The notes: generated by a model from the sequence alone, not told the origin. A stretch of DNA of 64,000 nt from an uncultured Pseudoflavonifractor sp. (GCA_947651395.1 CANSYW010000002.1:141591-205590), one strand, 5' to 3'; shown: positions 10,851-19,188, counted from the first letter of the stretch. Made by a program: numbers and translations.

Positions 10851-11408
10851 ATGAAGAAACGTTTGGTAAGCATGCTCCTGGCCCTGGCCATGTGTATGGG
10901 CCTGGCAGTCCCGGCGGTTGCGGTGGATGTGAATTCCTCTTCGACTGTTGCATCCGAACTATCTGTTAGTGCTAATGAAATTGATATGTCGATGCCATAT
11001 CACTATAGCAAGACTTTTCTTGAAAATGGTCAAGAAGTAACAATTGGGGTGCGGTATGAACCGGCAGCGCAAACGCGTTCGGGAAGCAAATCAGATCCAG
11101 CCTCAGAAGGCGTATGGACTTCGTATTATAATAGTCCTATTCTTAGTATGAGCTATAAATATGATTTGGAAAAGTCGGGTTCACACTGGAAAGTGTCCAA
11201 TGCGAGGGATCATCGTTATAGCGCAATTGGCTATTCTACTTCAAATCCGTCCTTAAAAATTGCTCGGTCGATATCAACTGCAAGTTTTCCGGCTGAAATT
11301 AATGCGAGCGTACAGTATACGCTAATTACAGATTTGCTCTTTACATCTACAGGGGTTGTTAATACGACGGTTTCTGATGATGGAATCGTAACGGTATCTT
11401 GGAACTAA
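10851..11408 (+). CDS. Secreted protein, A+T-rich, unknown function
   Basis: A 185-residue product with a signal peptide (about residues 1-25, cut after AVPAVAV-type sequence). The mature part is Ser/Thr-rich (SSSTVASELSVSANEIDM, SISTASFPAEINASVQYTL, and the end TTVSDDGIVTVSWN), with no cysteines. After the signal-peptide codons the base composition drops well below that of the neighbours and uses many A/T-ending codons, a sign of recent acquisition. SD AAAAGGAGTG before ATG. Its stop overlaps the start of a 29-residue membrane peptide gene (TAATG). Confidence 0.75.
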   Translation: MKKRLVSMLLALAMCMGLAVPAVAVDVNSSSTVASELSVSANEIDMSMPYHYSKTFLENGQEVTIGVRYEPAAQTRSGSKSDPASEGVWTSYYNSPILSMSYKYDLEKSGSHWKVSNARDHRYSAIGYSTSNPSLKIARSISTASFPAEINASVQYTLITDLLFTSTGVVNTTVSDDGIVTVSWN

Positions 11409-11497
11409 TGGATACATTGACGGTCGTGCTGCCGCTTTTTTGTGCTGCGGTAGCGATAGCAGTTTACTTAATTTATAAAAAAATCCGGCGCAAATAG
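11408..11497 (+). CDS. 29-residue single-pass membrane peptide, translationally coupled
   Basis: Reads MDTLTVVLPLFCAAVAIAVY then LIYKKIRRK. A hydrophobic helix (about residues 4-23) is followed by a strongly basic end, giving a clear positive-inside topology. The ATG shares one base with the stop of the secreted-protein gene (TAATG) and no good SD precedes it, which suggests translational coupling. The size and charge pattern resemble small membrane peptides or holin/toxin-like peptides, but nothing identifies a function. A chance open frame cannot be excluded. Confidence 0.5.
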   Translation: MDTLTVVLPLFCAAVAIAVYLIYKKIRRK

Positions 11498-11572
11498 AGT
11501 ACAGAGGTGAGCAGACATGGGGACAGTCCTTTTGTCCGGCGGCACATTCTAATATTTCAGGGGTGAAGTCCA

Positions 11573-11662
11573 ATGAAACGCATTTGTTCCGTACTGGCAG
11601 CGATAGCTCTGTGTGTCACGCTGGTTCCCTCCGCTTTGGCGGAGAAGCGTATGAGCAGATAG
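11573..11662 (+). pseudogene. Orphan signal peptide (remnant of a secreted-protein gene)
   Basis: Reads MKRICSVLAAIALCVTLVPS then ALAEKRMSR and stop. This is a complete Sec signal peptide with an AXA-type cleavage site but only a few residues after it. It is probably the 5' end of a deleted secreted-protein gene of the same style as its neighbours, although a short secreted peptide is possible. A weak SD (GGGGTGAAG) precedes it. It sits in a 220-base stretch otherwise without genes, between the small membrane peptide and the SLH protein. Confidence 0.5.
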
Positions 11663-11718
11663 AGGGACCGTCCCTCTGTCCTCTCCTGTCCTACAAAATA
11701 TAATAGGGAGGGTCAACG

Positions 11719-13503
11719 ATGAAACGGATATACAGATTTTTGTCTGCCTGTCTCTGTGCCGCGCTGGCCTGTTGCTGGACGCTGGCATTCGCCGCGGGGG
11801 AGCAGACGGTCCACGCCGACATCCGTTCCCCGTGGTGGGTCATTGTCAAGGGGACGCAGGCGGGCTTTGTGGATGACCAGCAGGGACGGCGGGAAGCCAT
11901 TGCCTATGAGAACATGGTATATATCCCCCTGGCGACGGTGGGACTTTGGATGGGGGCGGACGCCCGGTGGGATGCCGATACAAACGCGGTGACGATCACC
12001 TCCAACGCGGCGGAGCCCGTTTACTACCGGCCCAAGGATCTTGATTTTGACCGCTTGGATCTGAAGCGGCCGGAGGGGGACGAGCAATATCAGCTGGACA
12101 TGAAAAACGGGATCGATGTGCTCCTGTGCCCGGATGTCACCGTCACCGTTGATGGCCAGATCAAGACCTTTGTCTCCGACGGGGGAACGCCGCTGTGTCC
12201 CCTCCTGTTCCGTGAGTGTATCTACCTTCCTGTCAGCGGCGCGGCCCAGCTGCTGGGGTTAAAGGCCCTGTGGCTGGAGCAGTGGAACACCGTGGATGTC
12301 TATGACCCGGACGCACTGGAGGCCATTGGCACATACGTCACCGCCCTGCGCGGCCACCTGGACGATGTGCGCATGCTGCTGGAGAAGAATTATGCCCTTG
12401 ACTCCGACGAGGAATTCGTGGAATACATGGGGCAGATCCGGGCGTCAGTTCAGGCGATACAAAGTCTGCCGGAACCGCCTGATATGACGTGGTATCTGGA
12501 TGCGGTGTCCTTCTATACGCAACATCTCCTGTCTGACGACATAGAGCCCTATTTGCCGCTGAATGCCATTGCTTCTGATTCCCCCTATATAAACGATTTT
12601 TGGAAAAGATCTCCGGACTCAAAATGGCGGATGATCAAGGAGACATTGATATCCAAGCCCAAAGATGTGACCTCCAATTTTTTGAGCCTGGAGAAGATCT
12701 GTACGCAGTGCGAGGACCTCTTGTCCTGCGCCGGGACGAATGTGTTCTTCTGTCCCGACCCCGGCGCGGGGGAGGTGGAGACGCCGGCCATCCAGCCCGG
12801 AGAAGTTGTCGTTGTCGATCCGACTCGCTTCACCGATTCGGCAAGCATTGCCAACTGGGACGCGGTGAGTGTCCTGTGCCGTCTGGGCGTCATTTCAGGC
12901 AAGGAAGACGGCTGCTTTGACCCCGGCGGTATCGTGACCCGGGGCGAGGCCGCCAGGATGATCGTCCTGATGAGTACCGGTGGTAGGGAGCCTGACCTTC
13001 CCGCCGACCCGGTGCCTCTGTTTTCCGATATCCACGGGCACTGGGCTGAGGGATATATCAACTTTGGCTCCATGCTTAACATCCTTGACGGGGCAGGCGA
13101 CGGCAGCTTTGACCCTGATGGAGCTGTCACCGGTATCCAGCTTGCCAAGCTGTGCCTGGGTATGCTGGGCTATGACCCGGCAACTTACCAATTGACGGGG
13201 AGCTCCTGGGCAAACCGTGTCGACGCACTGGTCCACTATACCGTCCCCGGCCTGTATGAGGGGCTTGAGGCAACGGATATGAACGCCCTGATCTCCAGAG
13301 AGGACGCGGCCCAGATGCTCTACAACGCTCTATGGTGCAATCCCAATATGCGGACTCTTTCCGATGAGTTGAAGGGAACATGGGAATATAAGCCCAGCGA
13401 CAGGACATTCTTTCAGGATTATTTTGGGTTAGAAACCCTGCCGGAGGTTCCTGCCCTGGCTGCGGACGCAGTCGCCTTTACCGACGCCACCGATATCCGG
13501 TAG
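11719..13503 (+). CDS. Surface protein with copper-amine-oxidase-like N domain and SLH repeats
   Basis: A 594-residue exported protein. The signal peptide is about residues 1-26. Residues about 35-90 and 130-195 look like the stalk-type Cu-amine-oxidase N domain (AYENMVYIPLATVGLWMGAD; LCPLLFRECIYLPVSGAAQL), common in Firmicutes cell-wall proteins and not itself an oxidase. Residues about 371-540 hold SLH-type repeats (NWDAVSVLCRLGVISGKEDG; HWAEGYINFGSMLNIL; a weaker third ending SREDAAQMLYNAL), which would bind secondary cell-wall polymer. The middle is helical with no known domain. SD GGGAGG before ATG. It closes the accessory block. Confidence 0.85.
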   Translation: MKRIYRFLSACLCAALACCWTLAFAAGEQTVHADIRSPWWVIVKGTQAGFVDDQQGRREAIAYENMVYIPLATVGLWMGADARWDADTNAVTITSNAAEPVYYRPKDLDFDRLDLKRPEGDEQYQLDMKNGIDVLLCPDVTVTVDGQIKTFVSDGGTPLCPLLFRECIYLPVSGAAQLLGLKALWLEQWNTVDVYDPDALEAIGTYVTALRGHLDDVRMLLEKNYALDSDEEFVEYMGQIRASVQAIQSLPEPPDMTWYLDAVSFYTQHLLSDDIEPYLPLNAIASDSPYINDFWKRSPDSKWRMIKETLISKPKDVTSNFLSLEKICTQCEDLLSCAGTNVFFCPDPGAGEVETPAIQPGEVVVVDPTRFTDSASIANWDAVSVLCRLGVISGKEDGCFDPGGIVTRGEAARMIVLMSTGGREPDLPADPVPLFSDIHGHWAEGYINFGSMLNILDGAGDGSFDPDGAVTGIQLAKLCLGMLGYDPATYQLTGSSWANRVDALVHYTVPGLYEGLEATDMNALISREDAAQMLYNALWCNPNMRTLSDELKGTWEYKPSDRTFFQDYFGLETLPEVPALAADAVAFTDATDIR

Positions 13504-13544
13504 TGGGAGGCGGCCTTTTGCCCACGGCGCCGCCGGGTTGGGTG

Positions 13545-13572
13545 TTGATTTTTTTGACAGGTGTGTTATAAT
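13545..13572 (+). promoter_or_regulatory. Extended -10 promoter for the chromate transporter genes
   Basis: TTGATT (13545-13550), 16 bases, TATAAT (13567-13572) preceded by TGT, an extended -10. A TTGACA at 13554 is too close to the -10 to serve as the -35. Confidence 0.65.
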
Positions 13573-13575
13573 CAT

Positions 13576-13610
13576 ACACCGCCGAATGTCTTGATGACGT
13601 TCGGCGGTGT
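13576..13610 (+). repeat. Strong hairpin at the 5' end of the chromate transporter mRNA
   Basis: ACACCGCCGAA (13576-13586) pairs with TTCGGCGGTGT (13600-13610). It begins within a few bases of the predicted transcription start, so it may stabilise the mRNA 5' end, or terminate transcription from the SLH gene. Confidence 0.55.
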
Positions 13611-13645
13611 TTCCGTATGATCAAGAAAAGGAAAGAGGTCATTTT

Positions 13646-14215
13646 ATGCTGCGTGAACTGCTGACCATCTACACAATCTTTTTCCGCATGGGGGCTGTTA
13701 CCTTCGGGGGCGGCTATGCCATGCTCCCCATCCTTCGGCAGGAGATCATTGAGGGCCGGGGCTGGGCCGATGAGGAGACCGTGATGGACTTCTATGCCCT
13801 GAGTCAGGGCCTTCCCGGCATCATTGCCGTCAATGTCTCGGTGTTTATCGGCTACCACTACCGGAAGGTTCCGGGGGCGGTGGCCGCCGCGCTGGGGGTG
13901 GTATCCCCCTGTGTCATCATCATATCCGCTATCTATTTTCTGCTCTCCGGCTTCCAGGATAACCCCTACGTCAAGCATGCCCTGGCGGGCATCTCGGTGT
14001 GTGTGGTGGCCCTGATCCTGGACGCCATTCTCAGCATGTGGAAGAAGGGCGTGAAGGACGTGTTCGGGGTGGCCCTGTTTGTACTGGCCTTCGCCGTGAG
14101 CGCCTTTACCGGCTTCTCTCCCATCCTGCTGGTGGTCAGCTGTGCCGTTCTGGGCATCATTGTCCGGCCCATTACCGCCAGAGTCAAGGCGGAGAAGGGA
14201 GGGGATGGGAAATGA
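13646..14215 (+). CDS. chrA: Chromate transporter family protein, first half
   Basis: A 189-residue membrane protein of the short-chain CHR family; two such proteins together equal one long ChrA. Motifs: FFRMGAVTFGGGYAMLPIL near the N-terminus, and ALSQGLPGIIAVNVSVFIGY, followed by a run of hydrophobic helices. Family members export chromate or related oxyanions, though in gut anaerobes the substrate is unclear. ATG 13646 has AGAGGT upstream. Its end overlaps the second half by ATGA, consistent with a heterodimer made from one mRNA. Confidence 0.88.
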   Translation: MLRELLTIYTIFFRMGAVTFGGGYAMLPILRQEIIEGRGWADEETVMDFYALSQGLPGIIAVNVSVFIGYHYRKVPGAVAAALGVVSPCVIIISAIYFLLSGFQDNPYVKHALAGISVCVVALILDAILSMWKKGVKDVFGVALFVLAFAVSAFTGFSPILLVVSCAVLGIIVRPITARVKAEKGGDGK

Positions 14216-14775
14216 TCTACCTGCAGCTCTTTTGGGAATTTTTGAAGATCGGCCTGTTTGCCGTGGGCGGCGGGATGGCCACGCTGCCCTTCCTCCAGCG
14301 CCTCAGCGTCTCCACCGGTTGGTTCCCCCCCTCGCTCATCACCGACATGATCGCCATTTCCGAGTCCACCCCCGGGCCCATCGGCATCAACATGGCCACC
14401 TATGTGGGCTGTTCCATTGCCGGAGTCCCTGGCGGCATCGTGGCCACCTTGGGCGAGGTGCTGCCCTCTGTGATCATTGTGGTCATCGTGTCCATGTCGC
14501 TGGAGAAGTTCCGGGGCAGCAAGCTGGTGGACTCCGCCTTCTACGGCCTGCGTCCCGCGGTCACCGGTCTCATCGCGGCGGCGGGGGTGAGCGTGGCCCA
14601 GGTGTCCATGTTCCAGCTGGGGCTCTATCAGCAGACCGGCGTACTGCTGGACTTTTTCGACTTCAAGAAGCTCATCTATTTTGTGCTGGTGTTTGTGGCC
14701 ATCAAGAAGTTTAAGAAGCATCCTATCGTCTATATCGCCATCTCCGCCCTGCTGGGCATTTTGCTGGCCTTTTGA
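14212..14775 (+). CDS. chrA: Chromate transporter family protein, second half
   Basis: A 187-residue membrane protein and partner of the preceding gene. It repeats the CHR motifs: FLKIGLFAVGGGMATLPFL and AISESTPGPIGINMATYVG, with about six hydrophobic segments. The ATGA overlap at 14212-14215 and the SD GGAGGGGATGGG inside the upstream gene support coupled translation. In short-chain CHR pairs the two halves are expected to assemble in opposite orientation. Confidence 0.88.
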   Translation: MIYLQLFWEFLKIGLFAVGGGMATLPFLQRLSVSTGWFPPSLITDMIAISESTPGPIGINMATYVGCSIAGVPGGIVATLGEVLPSVIIVVIVSMSLEKFRGSKLVDSAFYGLRPAVTGLIAAAGVSVAQVSMFQLGLYQQTGVLLDFFDFKKLIYFVLVFVAIKKFKKHPIVYIAISALLGILLAF

Positions 14776-14786
14776 GGCCGGCGGGG

Positions 14787-15476
14787 ATGAGGTGGGATAT
14801 GGGTGAGGAGCATGTTCAAAGACCCGACAGGAAGATCGGCGTGGACTTTTTGCTGGATCTTCTCTTTCCGCCCAAGTGCCCCTTCTGCGGCAAGCTGCTG
14901 GAGAAGGGGCATTCCCTGTGCCCGGAGTGTCAGCGGGGGCTGCCCTGGCTGACCGGCGCGGCGGGGGAGAAGAAGGTGGAGCTCACCGGCGGCTGCGTAG
15001 CGCCCCTTCGCTATGAGGGAGCCGTGCGGGAGGGGATCCATGCCTATAAGTTCGGGGGAAGATCCGCCCGCGGCGCCGTCTTTGGCGCCCTCATCGCCCA
15101 GTGCGTTCGGGATCATGGGGTGACGGCGGAGCTGACGTCCTGGCCGCCCCTCTCCAAAAGGCGGCTGCGGGCACGGGGCTACGACCAGGCCGAACTGCTG
15201 GCCCGGGCGGTGGGGCGGGAGCTGGGGATCCCGGTATTGGGCACCCTGAAAAAGGAGGAGCGCCCTGCCCAGTCCGGACTGGAGGGGGAAGGGGAGCGCC
15301 GGGCCAACCTGCTGGGGGCCTATTCGCCCCTTGAGCCGGAAGGGTTCCGGGGCAAGACCGTGCTGTTGGTGGACGATGTGGTCACCACCGGAGCGACGCT
15401 CTCCGAGTGTGCCAAGACCCTCCGGCTGGCCGGCGCGGAGAGGGTGGTATGCGCCGCTTTGGCCCGTGCCCGGTAA
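14787..15476 (+). CDS. comFC: ComF family phosphoribosyltransferase-like protein
   Basis: A 229-residue protein with an N-terminal zinc-finger-like CPFCGKLLEKGHSLCPEC (about residues 33-50) and a C-terminal type I PRTase fold with PRPP loop VLLVDDVVTTGATLSEC (about 195-211). ComFC helps natural transformation in Bacillus; many ComF-like genes are conserved in non-competent species, so the role here is uncertain. No comFA lies nearby. Start ATG 14787 fits a GAGG nine bases upstream; ATG 14799 is an alternative. Confidence 0.85.
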   Translation: MRWDMGEEHVQRPDRKIGVDFLLDLLFPPKCPFCGKLLEKGHSLCPECQRGLPWLTGAAGEKKVELTGGCVAPLRYEGAVREGIHAYKFGGRSARGAVFGALIAQCVRDHGVTAELTSWPPLSKRRLRARGYDQAELLARAVGRELGIPVLGTLKKEERPAQSGLEGEGERRANLLGAYSPLEPEGFRGKTVLLVDDVVTTGATLSECAKTLRLAGAERVVCAALARAR

Positions 15477-15504
15477 CAAATTAGTTAAAATTTTGCCTTT
15501 GCCG

Positions 15505-15533
15505 TTGAAATGTGGATGAAAACTCTATATAAT
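15505..15533 (+). promoter_or_regulatory. mreB promoter
   Basis: TTGAAA (15505-15510), 17 bases, TATAAT (15528-15533), about 70 bases before the start codon. Confidence 0.75.
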
Positions 15534-15605
15534 AGCTATATTCTTATTTGGTAAAAAAGCGAGGCCGGTCACCCGGCGGCGCGGAAAGATATATGAGGTG
15601 CATAT

Positions 15606-16631
15606 ATGTTCAGTAAAGATATCGGGATCGACCTGGGTACCGCCTCCATCCTGGTCTACGTCAAGGGCAAGGGCGTGGTGCTGCGGGAGCCTTCCGTGGT
15701 GGCCATGGACAAGAACACCGGCAAGCTTTTGAAGGTGGGCGCCGAGGCCCAGGCCATGCTGGGCCGCACCCCCGGCAACATCGTTGCCATCCGTCCCCTG
15801 CGGGAGGGCGTCATATCCGACTACGACATGACCGAGCGGATGCTCAAGGAGTTTGTCCGCAAGGTCACCTCCTTCACCCTCTTTAAGCCCCGGCTCCTGA
15901 TCTGTGTGCCCTCCGGCATCACCGAGGTAGAGGAGCGGGCCGTGGTAGACGCCGGCATTCAGGCCGGCGCCCGGCGGGCCTACCTGATCGAAGAGCCGGT
16001 GGCCGCCGCCATCGGCGCGGGCATCGACATCACCAAGCCCGACGGTCACATGGTGGTGGACATCGGCGGCGGCACCGCCGACATCGCCGTGATCTCTCTG
16101 GGCGGCGTGGTGGAGTCTGCCTCCATCAAGATCGCCGGCGACAAGTTCGACGAGGCCATCATCAAGTATATCCGCCGTCGTCACAACGTGCTCATCGGCG
16201 AGCGCACCGCCGAGGAGCTGAAGATGCAGATCGGCTGCGTCTTCCCCCCGGAGGAGGAGAAGAGCATCAGCCTGAAGGCCCGCAGTCTGATGACCGGTCT
16301 GCCCCAGGTGTTCACCGTTACCTCCAGCGAGATGATCGAGGCCTTTGAGGAGCCCTCCACCCGCATTCTGGAGGCGATCCACGGGGTGCTGGAGCGTACG
16401 CCCCCCGAGCTGGTGGCCGACATCTCCAACAACGGCATCGTCATGACCGGCGGCGGGTCTCTGATCCAGGGCTTCGACAAGCTCATCGAGTCCCACACCG
16501 GCATTGAGACCCATGTGGCCGACGACGCCATCTCCTGTGTGGCCTACGGCACCGGCAAGAGCCTGGAGAGCCTGGACGCTATGCAGGACGGCACCATCAA
16601 CCTCTCCCGCCGCAAGCAGCTTAACGGCTGA
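15606..16631 (+). CDS. mreB: Rod-shape actin homologue (MreB/Mbl family)
   Basis: A 341-residue bacterial actin that polymerises under the membrane and directs the cell-wall elongation complex. Visible: phosphate-1 motif GIDLGTASILVYVKG (about 7-21), phosphate-2 VVDIGGGTADIAVISLGG (about 154-171), and adenosine motif MTGGGSLIQGFDKLI (about 281-295). It stands alone, without mreC, mreD or mbl, and has its own promoter and terminator, which resembles Mbl/MreBH-type solo copies. SD AGGTG lies close to ATG 15606. Confidence 0.93.
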   Translation: MFSKDIGIDLGTASILVYVKGKGVVLREPSVVAMDKNTGKLLKVGAEAQAMLGRTPGNIVAIRPLREGVISDYDMTERMLKEFVRKVTSFTLFKPRLLICVPSGITEVEERAVVDAGIQAGARRAYLIEEPVAAAIGAGIDITKPDGHMVVDIGGGTADIAVISLGGVVESASIKIAGDKFDEAIIKYIRRRHNVLIGERTAEELKMQIGCVFPPEEEKSISLKARSLMTGLPQVFTVTSSEMIEAFEEPSTRILEAIHGVLERTPPELVADISNNGIVMTGGGSLIQGFDKLIESHTGIETHVADDAISCVAYGTGKSLESLDAMQDGTINLSRRKQLNG

Positions 16632-16650
16632 GAGAGAAAAAAGAAGAACA

Positions 16651-16684
16651 AAACGCCCAGTTCGCACGAACTGGGCGTTTTTTT
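16651..16684 (+). terminator. Intrinsic terminator of mreB
   Basis: AAACGCCCAGTTCG and its exact complement are separated by CA (effective loop about six bases) and followed by a run of seven T. Confidence 0.9.
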
Positions 16685-16710
16685 AAAATGAGAAAGGTAG
16701 GGACTGTGAG

Positions 16711-17622
16711 ATGAGACAATTGCTGGCCCTTATACTGGCCCTGGGCATGGGGATCGCCGGGTGGGCCCCCCAGCCTGCGCCGGAGCCCCCGGCGGCGGTC
16801 ACTCCGGCTCCGGCGGTCCGGCCCTGGGAGGCCGACCCCAAGGGGTATGTGCTGGAGCAGTTGGACGCTCTGCTGGAGGAGGGGCAGTGGAATGTCCGGT
16901 TCTGGATCTTCCCCGGCAGCGGTCCCATGTCGGAGAGCTTTCCCGAGGCGGAGTTCGGCAAGGCTCTGCGCGGGGTCTTCGCCGCCTATGACTGGCAGCT
17001 GACCCAGGCCCCCGAATACGACGAGAACGCGGTCTATCCGCCGGACAGCTACAGCATCAGCATCTATCCCAACTATATGACCCCGGCTGAGGCGGCCCGG
17101 CCCATCTTCTGCGAGACCGGCAGCCCGGTGCTCCACCTGAGTGCCTGGTCGGGGGAGGAGGAGTACGGCGACCTCTTCTTCACCGCGCCGGGGGCGGAAA
17201 ACCTCTGCCAGGACATCGCCGACCTGTGCCCCTACTGGTCGGCGGTGACGGGTTGCCGGACCCGAACGGCCCCCCAGGACACCCCCCTGGCCACGGCCAG
17301 GGCCTATCTGGAGGGGACCTTCGCCATTCTCCGGGAGAAGGGCCATATCCTGGACGAGCGCATCGACAGCCTGGAATATCTTCCCCCGGAGTGGGACGGG
17401 GAGTCGGTGGGCACCGGCTATATGACCTACGACGACTCGGTGGCGGTACACTTCCGGGCGGAATTTTCCCTGAAGCCCACCAAGCCCCAGCTCACCGGAT
17501 GGCAGAACATCGGGGTGGACGAGGAGGGCTGGGCCCATGAGGCGTACGCCAAGATCGTCATTACGCTGGGTGGGGATGGCCTTTACGAGCTGAGCTGGTA
17601 TGAGACGCCTGCGGAGGAATAA
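16711..17622 (+). CDS. Secreted protein of unknown function
   Basis: A 303-residue protein with an N-terminal signal peptide (about 1-18) and a Pro/Ala-rich linker (about 19-40), then a globular region without a domain I recognise. Notable parts are EEGQWNVRFWIFPGSGPM, aromatic-rich PPDSYSISIYPNYMTPAEA and a C-terminal LGGDGLYELSWYETP. There is no lipobox cysteine, so release or N-terminal anchoring is likely. The gene is flanked by two terminators and looks monocistronic. Confidence 0.75.
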   Translation: MRQLLALILALGMGIAGWAPQPAPEPPAAVTPAPAVRPWEADPKGYVLEQLDALLEEGQWNVRFWIFPGSGPMSESFPEAEFGKALRGVFAAYDWQLTQAPEYDENAVYPPDSYSISIYPNYMTPAEAARPIFCETGSPVLHLSAWSGEEEYGDLFFTAPGAENLCQDIADLCPYWSAVTGCRTRTAPQDTPLATARAYLEGTFAILREKGHILDERIDSLEYLPPEWDGESVGTGYMTYDDSVAVHFRAEFSLKPTKPQLTGWQNIGVDEEGWAHEAYAKIVITLGGDGLYELSWYETPAEE

Positions 17623-17625
17623 AAT

Positions 17626-17659
17626 ACCGCCCCCCGGAGTCTTTGCTCCGGGGGGCGGT
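17626..17659. terminator. Bidirectional terminator between convergent genes
   Basis: ACCGCCCCCCGGAG (17626-17639) and CTCCGGGGGGCGGT (17646-17659) form a 14-bp stem, with A/T runs on both sides. It serves the secreted-protein gene and murC. Confidence 0.85.
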
Positions 17660-17664
17660 CTGTT

Positions 17665-19047
17665 TTACTGTGCCTCCTCCTTCAGGAGGGCCTCGCCCAC
17701 GGTGTAGATATCCCCGGCCCCCACGGTGAGGATCAGGTCGCCGGGCCGGGCCAGTTCACGGAGCCTTGCGGTGAGGGACTTCAAAGTGGGGAAGTACTCG
17801 CTGCCCGGGATCTCCCCGGCCAGATCCTTGGAGGAGATGCCCAGGTCGTTGTCCTCCCGGGCGGCGAAGATCTCCGCCAACAGGGTCACGTCGGCCTTGG
17901 AGAGCACCTCCACGAACTCATGGAAGAGGGCGTGGGTGCGGGAATAGGTGTGGGGCTGGAAGGCGCAGATGACCCGCTGGTAGCCCAGACCCATGGCGGT
18001 GTCCAGCAGGGCCTTGACCTCGCTGGGGTGGTGGGCATAGTCGTCGTAGACGGCGGCGCCGTTGTACATGCCCTTTTTCTCGAACCGGCGGCCCGCCCCC
18101 AGAAAAGCGGCCAGACCCTTTTCCACCGCCTCCCGGGGCACCCCCAGGGAGACGCAGGCCGCGGCGGCGGCCAGAGCGTTGCGCACGTTGTGCTCGCCGG
18201 GGACCTGGAGCTTCACATGGGCGAAGGTCTCGCCCCGGAAGACCACGTCGAAGGAGGGCAGGCCGTGGTCGTAGGAGAGGCCCTGGGCGTGGACGTCACC
18301 CTCGGTGAGACCGAAGGTGAGGATGGGGCGCTGCTCGCCCCGGAGGGTGGTCATGGTGTTTTTGTCGTCCCGGTTGGCCACGATGAGGCCGGTCTTCTCG
18401 GGCACCAGGTCGGCGAAGGCCCGGAAGGAGTGCTCCACATCCTCCAGATCCTTGAAGAAGTCCAGGTGGTCGGCCTCTACATTCAAAATAACGGCGATGG
18501 TGGGAAAAAAGGAGAGGAAGGAGTTGCAGTATTCACAGCTTTCCAGTACAATGGTATCGCCGTGCCCCACCCGGTGGCCCGCACCCAACAGGGGCAGGGT
18601 GCCGCCGATCATCACGGTGGGATCCAGCCCCGCGGCCATGATGATATGGGTGCACATGCTGGTGGTGGTGGTTTTGCCGTGGGTGCCGGAGACGCACAGG
18701 GCGTTCTTGTAGCTCTTCATAATGGCGCCCCAGGCCTGGGCCCGCTCAAATACGGGAATGTTCCGGGCGCGGGCGCCGGAGATCTCCGGGTTGTCGTCGT
18801 GACAGGCGGCGGTGCGGATGACCAGCTCAGCCTCCCCCAGATTCTCCCCGCTGTGGCCGATGGCGATGGAGATGCCCAGGGAGCGCAGATGCTCCACCGT
18901 GGCGCTCTCTCTGGCGTCGGAGCCGGTGATGATCATGCCCTGGCCGTGGAGCACTTCGGCCAGGGGGGCCATGGACACTCCGCCGATGCCCACCAGATGG
19001 GCCCGGCGTCCGGGGGCGAGATAGGAGATAATATCAGTAGCTGCCAT
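17665..19047 (-). CDS. murC: UDP-N-acetylmuramate--L-alanine ligase
   Basis: MurC adds L-alanine to UDP-MurNAc, the first amino acid step of peptidoglycan stem-peptide synthesis, in the cytoplasm. The 460-residue product has the nucleotide-binding start HLVGIGGVSMAPLAEVL (about 18-34), the Mur ligase P-loop SGTHGKTTTTSMCTHI (about 118-133), LNVEADHLDFF (about 184-194) and the C-terminal domain with YDDYAHHPSEVKALL (about 335-349). Full length. Its promoter is on the minus strand at 19112-19140. It stands alone rather than in a dcw cluster. Confidence 0.96.
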   Translation of the reverse strand: MAATDIISYLAPGRRAHLVGIGGVSMAPLAEVLHGQGMIITGSDARESATVEHLRSLGISIAIGHSGENLGEAELVIRTAACHDDNPEISGARARNIPVFERAQAWGAIMKSYKNALCVSGTHGKTTTTSMCTHIIMAAGLDPTVMIGGTLPLLGAGHRVGHGDTIVLESCEYCNSFLSFFPTIAVILNVEADHLDFFKDLEDVEHSFRAFADLVPEKTGLIVANRDDKNTMTTLRGEQRPILTFGLTEGDVHAQGLSYDHGLPSFDVVFRGETFAHVKLQVPGEHNVRNALAAAAACVSLGVPREAVEKGLAAFLGAGRRFEKKGMYNGAAVYDDYAHHPSEVKALLDTAMGLGYQRVICAFQPHTYSRTHALFHEFVEVLSKADVTLLAEIFAAREDNDLGISSKDLAGEIPGSEYFPTLKSLTARLRELARPGDLILTVGAGDIYTVGEALLKEEAQ

Positions 19048-19111
19048 AGAGACACAACCTTTTATTAGTGAGTTATAAACCTGCTGTTATGGGTTACGGT
19101 TCTTTGCGGCT

Positions 19112-19140
19112 ATTATAGTTCAAATACCGAAAATTGGCAA
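19112..19140 (-). promoter_or_regulatory. murC promoter
   Basis: On the minus strand TTGCCA (complement of 19135-19140), 17 bases, TATAAT (complement of 19112-19117). Confidence 0.75.
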
Positions 19141-19188
19141 GGTAATTCTATACAAAAGCACGTTGGGATATACCGGGGAGGGATGGAA

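Noticed and set aside
11517..11552. 11-codon frame after GAGGTG
   Set aside because: Too short and without hydrophobic, charged or leader-peptide character; the region is probably decayed.
13554..13572. TTGACA at 13554 as -35 for TATAAT at 13567
   Set aside because: The spacer would be 7 bases; TTGATT at 13545 with 16 bases and an extended -10 is acceptable.
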